Below are positions 54,951-62,608 of a stretch of 62,632 nucleotides of DNA, piece by piece. The DNA is from a bacterium. Its GTDB lineage: Bacteria > Cyanobacteriota > Vampirovibrionia > Gastranaerophilales > Gastranaerophilaceae. How positions within the stretch are numbered: position 1 is the stretch's first letter; every line of letters begins with the position of its first letter. The notes beneath the pieces are model-generated. The model saw nothing but the letters and a program-made list of their open reading frames with translations. It was not told the origin of the DNA and made no database searches. The position numbers and the translations under genes are program-made. The DNA lies in NCBI GenBank assembly GCA_024408855.1, contig JAKSUQ010000011.1:1-62632 (forward strand), read 5' to 3'.

Positions 54951-56054
54951 ATGAAAAGAATTATTCTGCTATTTTTTGTTATCTTAATGACACAAATCAC
55001 GATACTTGCTCAAGGTGATGCAGAGATTTTACCGTCAGCAATAGGTAAAATTCAAAGAATTGAATACATAGATTATAATGGTGAAAACGATGTCGAAACT
55101 AAACAATCCGTTGATATAAAAATACTTAATGGTGATTACAAAGGCAATGAAATAAGAATAGAAAATCAATTAACAGGAAATCCTTATTATGATATACATA
55201 TAAAAGAAGGGCTAAAAGTTATACTACATGTTGAGAACGATAACGGAAATATAATTTTTTCGATAGAAGATATTTACCGTTCTTCAACACTATTGTGGCT
55301 ATCGGTTCTCTTTGGCGGATTACTTGTTTATGTCGGAAAGAAAAAGGGCTTATACAGTTTAGTAGCAATCGGATTGACCGCCATATTAATTTTAAAAGGC
55401 CTTTCACCTTTAATTTTGTTCGGAATTGACCCTATAATCGGAACACTTATAATATCACTTTTATCTACTGCTATAACAATATACTTTGTTGGCGGATTTA
55501 ATCGAAAAAGCTCATCTGCAATAATAGGATGCCTGCTTAGCCTTATAATAGCATCGTTATTAGCGGTTATATCAGTAAAAACAGCATCTTTAACAGGATT
55601 TACAAATGAAAATATAAGTTTTCTATATTCATCACATCCGGAATTAAATTTTGTAAATCTCGTAGTGGCAATAATGATTTTAGCTTCATTAGGTGCAGTC
55701 ATGGATGTTGGAATGTCTATTGCAAGCACTATTAACGAAATTTATGTCATTGATAATACTAAAACTTTTAAAGAATTATTTGTTTCCGGCATGAATGTCG
55801 GCCGTGATGTTATTGGCACAATGGCAAATACATTAATTCTGGTATATTTGGGGGCATCGTTACCTTTAATTCTATTAGCAAACAATATTGATATGATAAA
55901 ATTCATTAACCTCAATCAAATTGTTACAGAGATAGCCTCTGCTCTGATAGGAAGTTGTGCCATTATCATTTGTGTACCGTTTACAGCTTTTATTGCCGCT
56001 AAACTTGTTAGAAAACACAAAGTAGACCAAGAGATTAATATTTCCGAATTCTGA
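54951..56054 (+). CDS. YibE/F family membrane protein
   Basis: The 367-residue protein has a signal-like N-terminus (about 3-20), a periplasmic region of about 80 residues, and seven or so membrane segments with the YibE/F hallmarks LGAVMDVGMSIASTINE and GMNVGRDVIGTMANTLILVYLGA (in parts). Function of the family is unknown; it is proposed to be a transporter or export component. Starts 3 nt after the ruvB stop. Confidence 0.9.
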   Translation: MKRIILLFFVILMTQITILAQGDAEILPSAIGKIQRIEYIDYNGENDVETKQSVDIKILNGDYKGNEIRIENQLTGNPYYDIHIKEGLKVILHVENDNGNIIFSIEDIYRSSTLLWLSVLFGGLLVYVGKKKGLYSLVAIGLTAILILKGLSPLILFGIDPIIGTLIISLLSTAITIYFVGGFNRKSSSAIIGCLLSLIIASLLAVISVKTASLTGFTNENISFLYSSHPELNFVNLVVAIMILASLGAVMDVGMSIASTINEIYVIDNTKTFKELFVSGMNVGRDVIGTMANTLILVYLGASLPLILLANNIDMIKFINLNQIVTEIASALIGSCAIIICVPFTAFIAAKLVRKHKVDQEINISEF

Positions 56055-56130
56055 TTGAAATTTATTCTTCAAATGTTATACTTAACTTAAAATTTTGAAA
56101 TATTTATTTCTATTAAGAGGGAGAAAGTTT

Positions 56131-56817
56131 ATGAAAAATATAAAAATCTTTATACTGTTGGCAATATTTTTAGTTTGTACGTCTGCTAACGTTTGGGCAG
56201 GAACATTTAAAGCCGATGCAAAAACAAAAAGAATACCGGCAGGAGCTACATTTAAATTAGAATTTTTACAACCAATAAGCACCTTTTCAGCCACAGAAGG
56301 AGATGAATTTAGTGCAATAATTAAAAATGATCAAAAATTTGATTCAACAATAGTTCTTCCGGCAGGTTCAGTCGTTAGAGGAAGCATAGGAAAATTAAAA
56401 ACAGCAAAACGCCTTTCAAGAGGAGCAATGCTTTATCTTGATTTCGATCACGTAGTTACACCAGCCGGACGTCAAATTCCCTTAGATTTAGCCATATGCA
56501 GTTTCGATAACATATACTATGACGGTGGTTTATACAAAAATTTAGGATATTCTGAAGCCGTCAAAGAAAACTATGAAAAAGCCGTTGATATTACTAAAAA
56601 AGCAACTTCATACGGCTTTAAAGTTGAAGATGATGCACCTATCCTAAAATATATTACAGTTCCGATTTGTGCCGCCGGAGGGTTTATTGGAGGAGCTGGT
56701 TATCTTGCCGGCAATAGTATTCTTGATGTATTCAGAAAAGGTCAGGACGTAAAAATCCAAGCAGGAGATACAGTTGAAGTTAAATTATTAAATCCAATTG
56801 ATATTCCGGTATATTAA
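56131..56817 (+). CDS. Exported protein, beta-rich
   Basis: The start is ATG 56131 (GAGGGAG upstream), 228 residues. It has a clear Sec signal peptide (about 1-24, with cleavage after ANVWA). The mature part is beta-rich with 'RIPAGATFKLEFLQPISTFS', 'IVLPAGSVVRGSI' and a C-terminal 'KIQAGDTVEVKLLNPIDIP', two similar halves as in TrbI/VirB10-like or FecR-like beta barrels. A Gly-rich hydrophobic segment (about 185-200) interrupts it. A periplasmic scaffold is possible. A second Met 12 codons upstream is a false start. Confidence 0.82.
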   Translation: MKNIKIFILLAIFLVCTSANVWAGTFKADAKTKRIPAGATFKLEFLQPISTFSATEGDEFSAIIKNDQKFDSTIVLPAGSVVRGSIGKLKTAKRLSRGAMLYLDFDHVVTPAGRQIPLDLAICSFDNIYYDGGLYKNLGYSEAVKENYEKAVDITKKATSYGFKVEDDAPILKYITVPICAAGGFIGGAGYLAGNSILDVFRKGQDVKIQAGDTVEVKLLNPIDIPVY

Positions 56818-56821
56818 AAAG

Positions 56822-56847
56822 CAAAATAAAAGCCTCTTGGCGAGGCT
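56822..56847 (-). terminator. Terminator of the MKFGL-family gene
   Basis: AGCCTC (56831-56836) pairs with GAGGCT (56842-56847), loop of 5. Read on the minus strand it is followed by TTTATTTT, so it ends the transcript from 57409. It could also stop the plus-strand exported-protein gene weakly. Confidence 0.7.
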
Positions 56848-56896
56848 GAGAATAATAGGTATACACTTCACATTATGTTTTTAGAGTTAAATCTTT

Positions 56897-57409
56897 TTAC
56901 AAACCGAATTTCATTGCATTTTCTTCGGTTTGTTCTTTCAATAATTCTTTGCATGCTTTCAAGTTATTTTTCTTCACTGTTAATTCTTGTTGCAAGCTGT
57001 TAAGTTCAAGTTGAATTTCCTGTTCTTTTCTGTTCATCATTTGAACTTCCTGCATTTTGAGAGATTGCATTGCTTGCTCCTTAAACTTATTAAAAGCACT
57101 CATTTCAATTTGCATTTGAGTATATTGGTTTCCGGTATATGGCACTCTCCCCATAGCTTTCATTTGTTGCAAATTTTGCATTGCACTGACAGAACTTGCC
57201 ATATCCATGTATTGCCCAAACATAGATGCTCTGCCTATAAGATTTGGTGCAAGTCCGGCTATTTGTGATAAACCAAAACAGTTTGAACCGCCAAGCCTTC
57301 CTGCATAGCGTTGGTAGTTCATAAGCTCTGAGTGTTTTTTCATCACCTCAAGCTCAAGCATATTTATTTCGCGTGTGAGTCTCTGGACCATCCAGAATGC
57401 TACATACAT
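56897..57409 (-). CDS. MKFGL-family protein, lineage-specific
   Basis: The 170-residue protein shares REINMLELEVMKKHSE near the N-terminus and the identical C-terminal five residues MKFGL with the protein at 26361-27146. The middle is Met/Gln-rich with a Gly-containing loop (GRLGGSNCFGLSQIAGLAPN); the last 70 residues are a heptad coiled coil. No membrane segment or signal peptide. The type B promoter gives a leader of about 48 nt. Function unknown. Confidence 0.8.
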   Translation of the reverse strand: MYVAFWMVQRLTREINMLELEVMKKHSELMNYQRYAGRLGGSNCFGLSQIAGLAPNLIGRASMFGQYMDMASSVSAMQNLQQMKAMGRVPYTGNQYTQMQIEMSAFNKFKEQAMQSLKMQEVQMMNRKEQEIQLELNSLQQELTVKKNNLKACKELLKEQTEENAMKFGL

Positions 57410-57463
57410 AATAAACCTACCTAACTTTAACTAACCTATGTTGACCTATTTTAACCTTACACT

Positions 57464-57494
57464 TATATAAAGTATTTTAGTTTTCAAAAATTGC
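57464..57494 (-). promoter_or_regulatory. Type B promoter
   Basis: On the minus strand: GCAATT (57494-57489), 13-nt spacer, ATACTTTATATA (57475-57464). AAATGGCAATT is shared exactly with the promoter at 62541-62546. Confidence 0.7.
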
Positions 57495-57576
57495 CATTTT
57501 TATATTAAATATTAAGTTTTGTAAAGTTTGCAATTATTTATTTTAAATTATAGAATTAAAAAAATGGAGAATAGCT

Positions 57577-58026
57577 ATGATTAAAGACAAAATTAAATAC
57601 GCCGAATTATATTATTCTATCTCAGAAAATTTAAAATTAGGATTTGAATGGTTAAAAAGACAAGATCTGCAAAATATGCAAGATGGAAAATATATTATTA
57701 AAGATAAAATGTATGCAAATATTCAGACTTATGAAACAAAAGCAGATGCTGACTATGAAGCCCACAATAATTATATTGATATTCAATACATTATAGACGG
57801 ATACGAATTTATCGGGATTGCAGACAGAAATGTATGCTCATCAACAATACCTTATGATAAAAACAAAGATATTGAATTTATGACATATGCTTCAAATGAT
57901 GACTACCAACTATTGAATAAGAGTGAATTTTTACTACTGTTTCCTACTGACGCACATAAACCGTCCATAAACCCTAATAAAAAAGTTACAGTCAGAAAAG
58001 CTGTTGTAAAAGTTCCTTTAAATTAA
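57577..58026 (+). CDS. YhcH/YjgK/YiaL family protein
   Basis: The 149-residue protein has the cupin-type fold of this family: YANIQTYETK, ADYEAHNNYIDIQYII and the metal-site His in FLLLFPTDAHKP. Relatives act in sialic acid or beta-galactoside metabolism (EbgC, NanQ). No carbohydrate operon surrounds it. ATG 57577 has GGAG upstream. It overlaps the convergent gene by 4 nt. Confidence 0.92.
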   Translation: MIKDKIKYAELYYSISENLKLGFEWLKRQDLQNMQDGKYIIKDKMYANIQTYETKADADYEAHNNYIDIQYIIDGYEFIGIADRNVCSSTIPYDKNKDIEFMTYASNDDYQLLNKSEFLLLFPTDAHKPSINPNKKVTVRKAVVKVPLN

Positions 58027-58409
58027 GCTGCAATAAAAATATTCTTAGAAAAATCAATGATAATTTCACCCAAATCATCAGGTATAATTGTGTCTGCCGG
58101 TAACTCCATTGTATTCCATAATTCGCCTAATATATGTTGTTTTTTCTTATTATTAGATTGACTTTTTAAATAATTAAGAGTAGCTTTGAGAGACTTATTT
58201 AAAGTTATCTGTGAAGAAGCCATAATTATTGATTTTTGAGCATTTATATATTTGCTGTCATCTGTCAGAGAGAAAGTCCTGTCAATAATTTTTTGTATAT
58301 CCTCACTTGAATGTTTTTTCCCACTCAAAATATCTCTGGCTGTATTACGCAAGTTTTCCCTGTTTTCAAATTGATAATTATTCATAGTTTGCATAATATT
58401 AATAGACAT
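58023..58409 (-). CDS. Unknown 128-residue protein
   Basis: I do not recognise it. It is soluble and helical, with a polar N-terminus (MSINIMQTMNNYQFENREN), a KHSSEDIQKIIDRTFSL segment and a C-terminal hydrophobic end (IIIDFSKNIFIAA). It is expressed from a type A promoter, with AAGGA about 10 nt before the ATG, and is divergent from the acidic type B protein at 58620. It may be a small chaperone-like partner of that neighbour; this is inference from size and position. Confidence 0.75.
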   Translation of the reverse strand: MSINIMQTMNNYQFENRENLRNTARDILSGKKHSSEDIQKIIDRTFSLTDDSKYINAQKSIIMASSQITLNKSLKATLNYLKSQSNNKKKQHILGELWNTMELPADTIIPDDLGEIIIDFSKNIFIAA

Positions 58410-58448
58410 AATCCCAAAGTCCTTATTTTTTTTCCTTTTCTAATACAT

Positions 58449-58475
58449 ATATCGGCATAAATTAAAAAAACTTTA
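58449..58475 (-). promoter_or_regulatory. Type A promoter, sigma-28/WhiG-like
   Basis: On the minus strand: TAAAGTTT (58475-58468), 11 nt, GCCGATAT (58456-58449). GTAACAA lies 15 nt upstream of TAAAG. Near-identical to the site at 51978-52004. Confidence 0.82.
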
Positions 58476-58554
58476 ATGTTTTAACATAGATTGTTACAAA
58501 AGTTAATATAATCTTTAAATTATGTAAAGTTATGTAACAAATAAAACAAGTTGT

Positions 58555-58585
58555 GAAATTAGATAATTTTTAAATACTTTATATA
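58555..58585 (+). promoter_or_regulatory. Type B promoter
   Basis: GAAATT (58555-58560), 13 nt, ATACTTTATATA (58574-58585), followed by TATGTAAGATG, identical to the small-RNA promoter at 45359. A GTAACAA box lies 14 nt upstream of GAAATT. Confidence 0.72.
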
Positions 58586-58619
58586 TATGTAAGATGAATA
58601 TAAAACAGGAGCAAAAATT

Positions 58620-58919
58620 ATGTCAACAGCAATTAACAGCAACTTATTAAAAGATTGGATAATCGACAAAATTGGTGGCAAAGAATTAGAAAAGAAAGAT
58701 TGCAAAGATTATGACATTGATGATAAGAAATTTGCAGAAGCAGATGATAATTTAGATGAAGTACTCGATCTTGATGAATTGCTTGATGAAAATACTGAAG
58801 TATATGAAATGTTTGCAACAATGTACACTGAAGAATTAGAAAAAGATAATAGCGATCCAGATAAAGCTAAAGACGAGGAAAATAGAGTTCAAGGAACAAA
58901 TAATAACGCACAGGCTTAA
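58620..58919 (+). CDS. Small acidic protein, lineage-specific
   Basis: The 99-residue protein is very acidic (many Asp/Glu in the middle, with DLDELLDEN), and polar at the ends (MSTAINSNLL, and NNNAQA at the C-terminus). ATG 58620 has AGGAG upstream. It has its own type B promoter and a terminator at 58981. Strong acidity and small size are typical of chaperones of secreted proteins or of DNA-mimic proteins. It shares its promoter type and N-terminal style with the 53-residue gene at 18077. Function unknown. Confidence 0.78.
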   Translation: MSTAINSNLLKDWIIDKIGGKELEKKDCKDYDIDDKKFAEADDNLDEVLDLDELLDENTEVYEMFATMYTEELEKDNSDPDKAKDEENRVQGTNNNAQA

Positions 58920-58980
58920 TTCCGGTTACCACGAGGACAGAGAGAAAAACACGAGAAGAATCCTCTAAAAATGAAGAGAG

Positions 58981-59010
58981 AAAAAAAGATGTCGCAAAGA
59001 CATCTTTTTT
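58981..59010. terminator. Bidirectional terminator
   Basis: AAAGATGTC (58985-58993) pairs with GACATCTTT (58999-59007), with seven A before and six T after. It serves the acidic-protein gene and the minus-strand mtaB. Confidence 0.9.
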
Positions 59011-59011
59011 A

Positions 59012-60280
59012 TTACAAATTAACAGCTATGATTTTATCGTCATCAACTTTATCTAATTTTAATTTCTTTATTGAATTAAAATCCGCCTGTTTAGTTAATA
59101 TTTTTAAATAATTATCAGTGATTCCTTTATATAATCCTGTTTTTTTATCGGGGTGTTTTTCTATTAATACTTCTCGATAATCACCAATATTAGACAAAAC
59201 AAAATCTGAGAATTTTTTAGCCGAAATTTTTTTTATAATATTTGCTCGTTCTTCTTTAACTTCATCAGGCAAATGACCTGACATTTTTTCAGCAATTGTT
59301 CCTTTTCTTACTGAATATGGGAATGTATGGATTTGTGTTAACTTTGATTTTTCCAGATTTGTTACAGTCGTTTCAAAATCTTCATCAGTTTCCCCCGCAA
59401 ATCCTGCTATAATATCACTTCCTATAAAAGGTTTATTAAACAACGAAACAATTTCGTCAATTTGTTCCAAATAAAACTCAACTGAATAATGTCTGTTCAT
59501 AGACTTTAAGGTTTTATTGCAGGCTGACTGTAATGACAGATGAAAATGCGGACAAAATTTTTCACTTTCTGATAAAAATTTCAACATATCATGCGAAATT
59601 TCAAAAGGATTCAAGGAACCCAAACGGTATCTGTGAATATTAGATTTATTTTCAATATCAATTAGTAAATTAAATAATGATTTATCAAAATCTTTCCCCC
59701 ACAAACCTATATGAATACCGGTTAGGACAACTTCCTTGTATCCGTTCTTTGCATATCTATTAATCTCATTTATAATATAATCTGCATCTGCACTTCTCGA
59801 TTTCCCTCGACCGTATGGTATTATACAATACGCACATCTGTTATCACAACCATCTTGAATTTTTAAACTAACACGTGTTTTTCCAGTATCATTCAATGAT
59901 ACCTTACAAAATTTACTTGCATTCATCAAATCTTTAACAACAAAATTAATATCATTTTTAAGGTAATCCGAAAGCTCAAACTTATCCTCATTCCCTATTA
60001 CATAATCTATGAAATCATACTCTAACAATTTTTCTTTTTCAATTTGAGCAATACACCCTGTTAATACAGTTATCAAACCTAAAGAATGAGCATGTCTTAA
60101 TAAATATAATGCCTCATTATCACTTTTATGAGTAACAGAACAAGAGTTAAGAATATAGTAATCTGCCAGAGTTTGAACAAAAACCTGTTCAAAGCCCACA
60201 TTAGACAATTTTTCAGCAACAATTTGCCCTTCAAACTGATTTGATTTACACCCCATAGATTTTATATAAAACTTGTTCAT
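59012..60280 (-). CDS. mtaB: tRNA t6A37 methylthiotransferase MtaB
   Basis: The 422-residue radical-SAM enzyme converts t6A37 to ms2t6A37, notably in tRNA-Lys(UUU). The N-terminal auxiliary cluster uses C11, C47 and C76; the radical-SAM triad is CDNRCAYC (C145, C149, C152). A C-terminal TRAM-like part ends at residue 422. MiaB-type proteins have a different end, so MtaB fits better. It follows mgtE by 10 nt on the same strand. Confidence 0.93.
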   Translation of the reverse strand: MNKFYIKSMGCKSNQFEGQIVAEKLSNVGFEQVFVQTLADYYILNSCSVTHKSDNEALYLLRHAHSLGLITVLTGCIAQIEKEKLLEYDFIDYVIGNEDKFELSDYLKNDINFVVKDLMNASKFCKVSLNDTGKTRVSLKIQDGCDNRCAYCIIPYGRGKSRSADADYIINEINRYAKNGYKEVVLTGIHIGLWGKDFDKSLFNLLIDIENKSNIHRYRLGSLNPFEISHDMLKFLSESEKFCPHFHLSLQSACNKTLKSMNRHYSVEFYLEQIDEIVSLFNKPFIGSDIIAGFAGETDEDFETTVTNLEKSKLTQIHTFPYSVRKGTIAEKMSGHLPDEVKEERANIIKKISAKKFSDFVLSNIGDYREVLIEKHPDKKTGLYKGITDNYLKILTKQADFNSIKKLKLDKVDDDKIIAVNL

Positions 60281-60290
60281 ACAATAATTT

Positions 60291-61658
60291 CTATACCGTT
60301 ATTAAGTACCAGGTTACTAAAGTAAGATAAACGGCCAACCCAATTATATCGATAGCTGTTGTAATTACAGGACCTGAGGCAACAGCAGGATCAATATTTA
60401 ATTTTTTAAGCACTAACGGAGTACAAGTTCCGATAACTGCTGCTATTGTCATATTCAAAGCCATAGCAAGTCCTATTACAAAACCCAATTCCGCATTACA
60501 TTGCCATCCCCAAGTAGCAAAAGAAACACATAGCCCAAAAATTAAGCCAATACATAAACCTGTAATCGTTTCCCTGCCAATATGCGACCAACCGTTATGC
60601 AAAGTTATTTGTCCTGTCGACATACCACGAACCATTAATGTAATACTTTGAGTACCGATATTGCCTCCCAAGCCAACCAACAAAGGCATAAATGCGGCAA
60701 TTATAGGAAGTGCCGAAAAAGTTGCACCATATTTATTTGTTATCCATACTGCAAAGAATTCTCCTATTAAAGTAATAAACAGCCAAGGAGTTCTTGCTTT
60801 TATGGAATGAGAAAGACTACCGGTTAAAATATCATCGTCATCATCACCCAAATCAGTTACGATACCGGATGATGTATAGATTTCATCAGTAGTTTCTTCT
60901 TCAACAATATCTTTCACATCATCCCAAGTAACAATACCTTTCAAATGATTATATAAATCAACTACCGGAAGAGCATTAAACTGATATTTCATAAAAATGT
61001 CGGCAATATGCCCCTGATAATCATCTACCTGCACATTTACAATATCTTTAACCATAATATCTGAAATTTTTGCATCAACAGAAGATGTCAAAAGAGTTCT
61101 TAAAGATACAACTCCTAACAAATGCTTATGCTTATCAACGGCATAAACATAGTACAATTCTAAATTATCTTCTTCCGCTTGTGTTCTTATCATATCCAAA
61201 GCATCTTTAACCTTTAGATTATAATTAACTGTAAGAACTAACGGAGTCATAATACCGCCTGCAGTATCCTCATTATATGTTAATAATTCTCTGATTTCGG
61301 ATGAAAATTTTTCAGGAAGTTTTTCGAGATAAGTTTCAGTATCATCATCTTCCATATCGCCTAAAACGTCAGCAGCTTCATCATGAGGCAATTTAGAAAT
61401 CAATCTTGAAGCAAGAGACTCGTCTATATCCCCTAAAATTTCAACTTGAAGTTGAGGCGGTAAATATTCAATTACATCAGCAGCCTTTTCTTCATCAATT
61501 TTGGTAAGACACTTTAGTCTTTCTTCATGAGAAAGTTGCTGAAAAATATCGGCAATATCGGCTGAGTGATAAGAATTCAATTCTTCACGAAGCTGTGCTT
61601 CTGTATCTTCGCACATCAACTCTTTTATTCTGTCAATTGTATTTTCCAAATTAGTCAT
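60291..61658 (-). CDS. mgtE: Magnesium transporter MgtE
   Basis: From ATG 61658 the protein has 455 residues. It has the N-terminal superhelical Mg-sensing domain (about 1-125, with LPPQLQVEILGD), two CBS domains (about 130-250), a plug helix, and five membrane segments with PLLVGLGGNIGTQS and the pore-lining region. It admits magnesium and is gated by cellular magnesium. The mgtC gene at 43220 is on another transcript. A GTG five codons upstream is an alternative start. Confidence 0.95.
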   Translation of the reverse strand: MTNLENTIDRIKELMCEDTEAQLREELNSYHSADIADIFQQLSHEERLKCLTKIDEEKAADVIEYLPPQLQVEILGDIDESLASRLISKLPHDEAADVLGDMEDDDTETYLEKLPEKFSSEIRELLTYNEDTAGGIMTPLVLTVNYNLKVKDALDMIRTQAEEDNLELYYVYAVDKHKHLLGVVSLRTLLTSSVDAKISDIMVKDIVNVQVDDYQGHIADIFMKYQFNALPVVDLYNHLKGIVTWDDVKDIVEEETTDEIYTSSGIVTDLGDDDDDILTGSLSHSIKARTPWLFITLIGEFFAVWITNKYGATFSALPIIAAFMPLLVGLGGNIGTQSITLMVRGMSTGQITLHNGWSHIGRETITGLCIGLIFGLCVSFATWGWQCNAELGFVIGLAMALNMTIAAVIGTCTPLVLKKLNIDPAVASGPVITTAIDIIGLAVYLTLVTWYLITV

Positions 61659-61685
61659 AAAAATTGCCCACACTGTTTAAATTAG

Positions 61686-62186
61686 TTATCTGTAATTAAT
61701 AAATTGCAAAGGGTATGCATACTTATCCTCATTGCCACGTAAAAGTTTAATCACATCCTGCAAATCATCTTTACTTTTGCCAGAAACCCTGACTTGTTCG
61801 CCTTGAATTGACGCCTGTACTTTTAATTTAGAATCTTTAATATCAGCGACAATTCTTTTAGCAAGTTCTTGTGATAGTCCCTTTTTTAGATTGTAAACTT
61901 GTCTTACATTACCACCAAGAGCATTTTCAATTGGTTGAGGATCAAGGATTTTGATACTTATGCCTCTTTTTACTAATTTTGACTGCAAAATGTCATAAAT
62001 ATTTCTCAATTTTGTTTCATCATTTGTAGTTATCGTAATTGTTTTGTCAGCTTCTAATTCCACTTCCGAATTTGAATTTTTCAAATCAAAACGAGATAAC
62101 AAATCTCTCTTAACCTGATCAACAGCGTTAACCAATTCTTGTTTATCAAACTCGGATACAACATCAAAACTACAATCTTTAGCCAT
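61686..62186 (-). CDS. yajQ: YajQ family nucleotide-binding protein
   Basis: The 166-residue protein has the YajQ/DUF520 hallmarks: CSFDVVSEFDKQEL at the start, LEADKTITITTNDE, DPQPIENALGGNVRQ, and the C-terminal RGNEDKYAYPLQFINYR. Relatives bind c-di-GMP or other nucleotides. The ATG follows AAAGGAGCG. It is followed by mgtE and mtaB on the same strand. Confidence 0.95.
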   Translation of the reverse strand: MAKDCSFDVVSEFDKQELVNAVDQVKRDLLSRFDLKNSNSEVELEADKTITITTNDETKLRNIYDILQSKLVKRGISIKILDPQPIENALGGNVRQVYNLKKGLSQELAKRIVADIKDSKLKVQASIQGEQVRVSGKSKDDLQDVIKLLRGNEDKYAYPLQFINYR

Positions 62187-62261
62187 AATTCGCTCCTTTT
62201 GGTAAAATTTTACATTGAATTATATTTACTTGCTAATTTTACCATAAATATAGCAAATTAA

Positions 62262-62483
62262 TTAGTAGTAGAAGCTCATCCTTAACAATCTTTTAAACCA
62301 ATTTTCTTTAACAGCTTGAACAGGAGGCATCGGACCATGTCCAATGATATCCAAAGGGTATTGCATATATCTTGGCGAATTACCAAAATCAACATTACCG
62401 CACCAATACTTATTATGGAAAGATTGATATACGTTTACACCAGCGGAATTCATAGACATTGAAGTATTCATTGACATTAGCAT
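62262..62483 (-). CDS. Unknown small Met-rich protein
   Basis: The protein of 73 residues begins MLMSMNTSMSMNSAG and contains aromatic residues and two Cys-free loops with a PMPPVQ segment, and a basic C-terminus (WFKRLLRMSFYY). ATG 62483 has AAGG about 10 nt upstream; a GTG three codons earlier is too close to it. It has a type B promoter. It probably belongs to the same regulon as the short proteins at 18077 and 58620. Function unknown. Confidence 0.68.
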   Translation of the reverse strand: MLMSMNTSMSMNSAGVNVYQSFHNKYWCGNVDFGNSPRYMQYPLDIIGHGPMPPVQAVKENWFKRLLRMSFYY

Positions 62484-62515
62484 ATAAAACACACCTTCTT
62501 ATATTATTACACAAT

Positions 62516-62546
62516 TATATAAAGTATTTTTTGTATAAATAATTGC
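62516..62546 (-). promoter_or_regulatory. Type B promoter
   Basis: On the minus strand: GCAATT (62546-62541), 13 nt, ATACTTTATATA (62527-62516). AAATGGCAATT is shared with the site at 57489. Confidence 0.7.
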
Positions 62547-62579
62547 CATTTACGTTAACAAAACGTAACATTTGAATTT

Positions 62580-62608
62580 AGGTGGATTCAAGAAGCAATC
62601 GCAACACT
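62580..62608 (+). repeat. 29-bp repeat, copy 2
   Basis: Identical to the reverse complement of 52083-52111. It is preceded in both copies by a GTTAACAAAAC-like stretch. Here it lies between a type B promoter (minus) and the right edge of the window; copy 1 lies between a type B and a type A promoter. Confidence 0.8.

Noticed and set aside
57476-57500. TGGCAATTTTTGA as a sigma-54 promoter
   Set aside because: The GC pair expected at -12 is missing, the related site at 62528-62550 lacks it too, and the AATT-N13-ATACTT pattern explains both better.
60270-60300. Leaderless start for mtaB
   Set aside because: No -10 box lies 6 to 9 nt before the ATG, and mgtE is only 10 nt upstream, so it is simply an operon gene.
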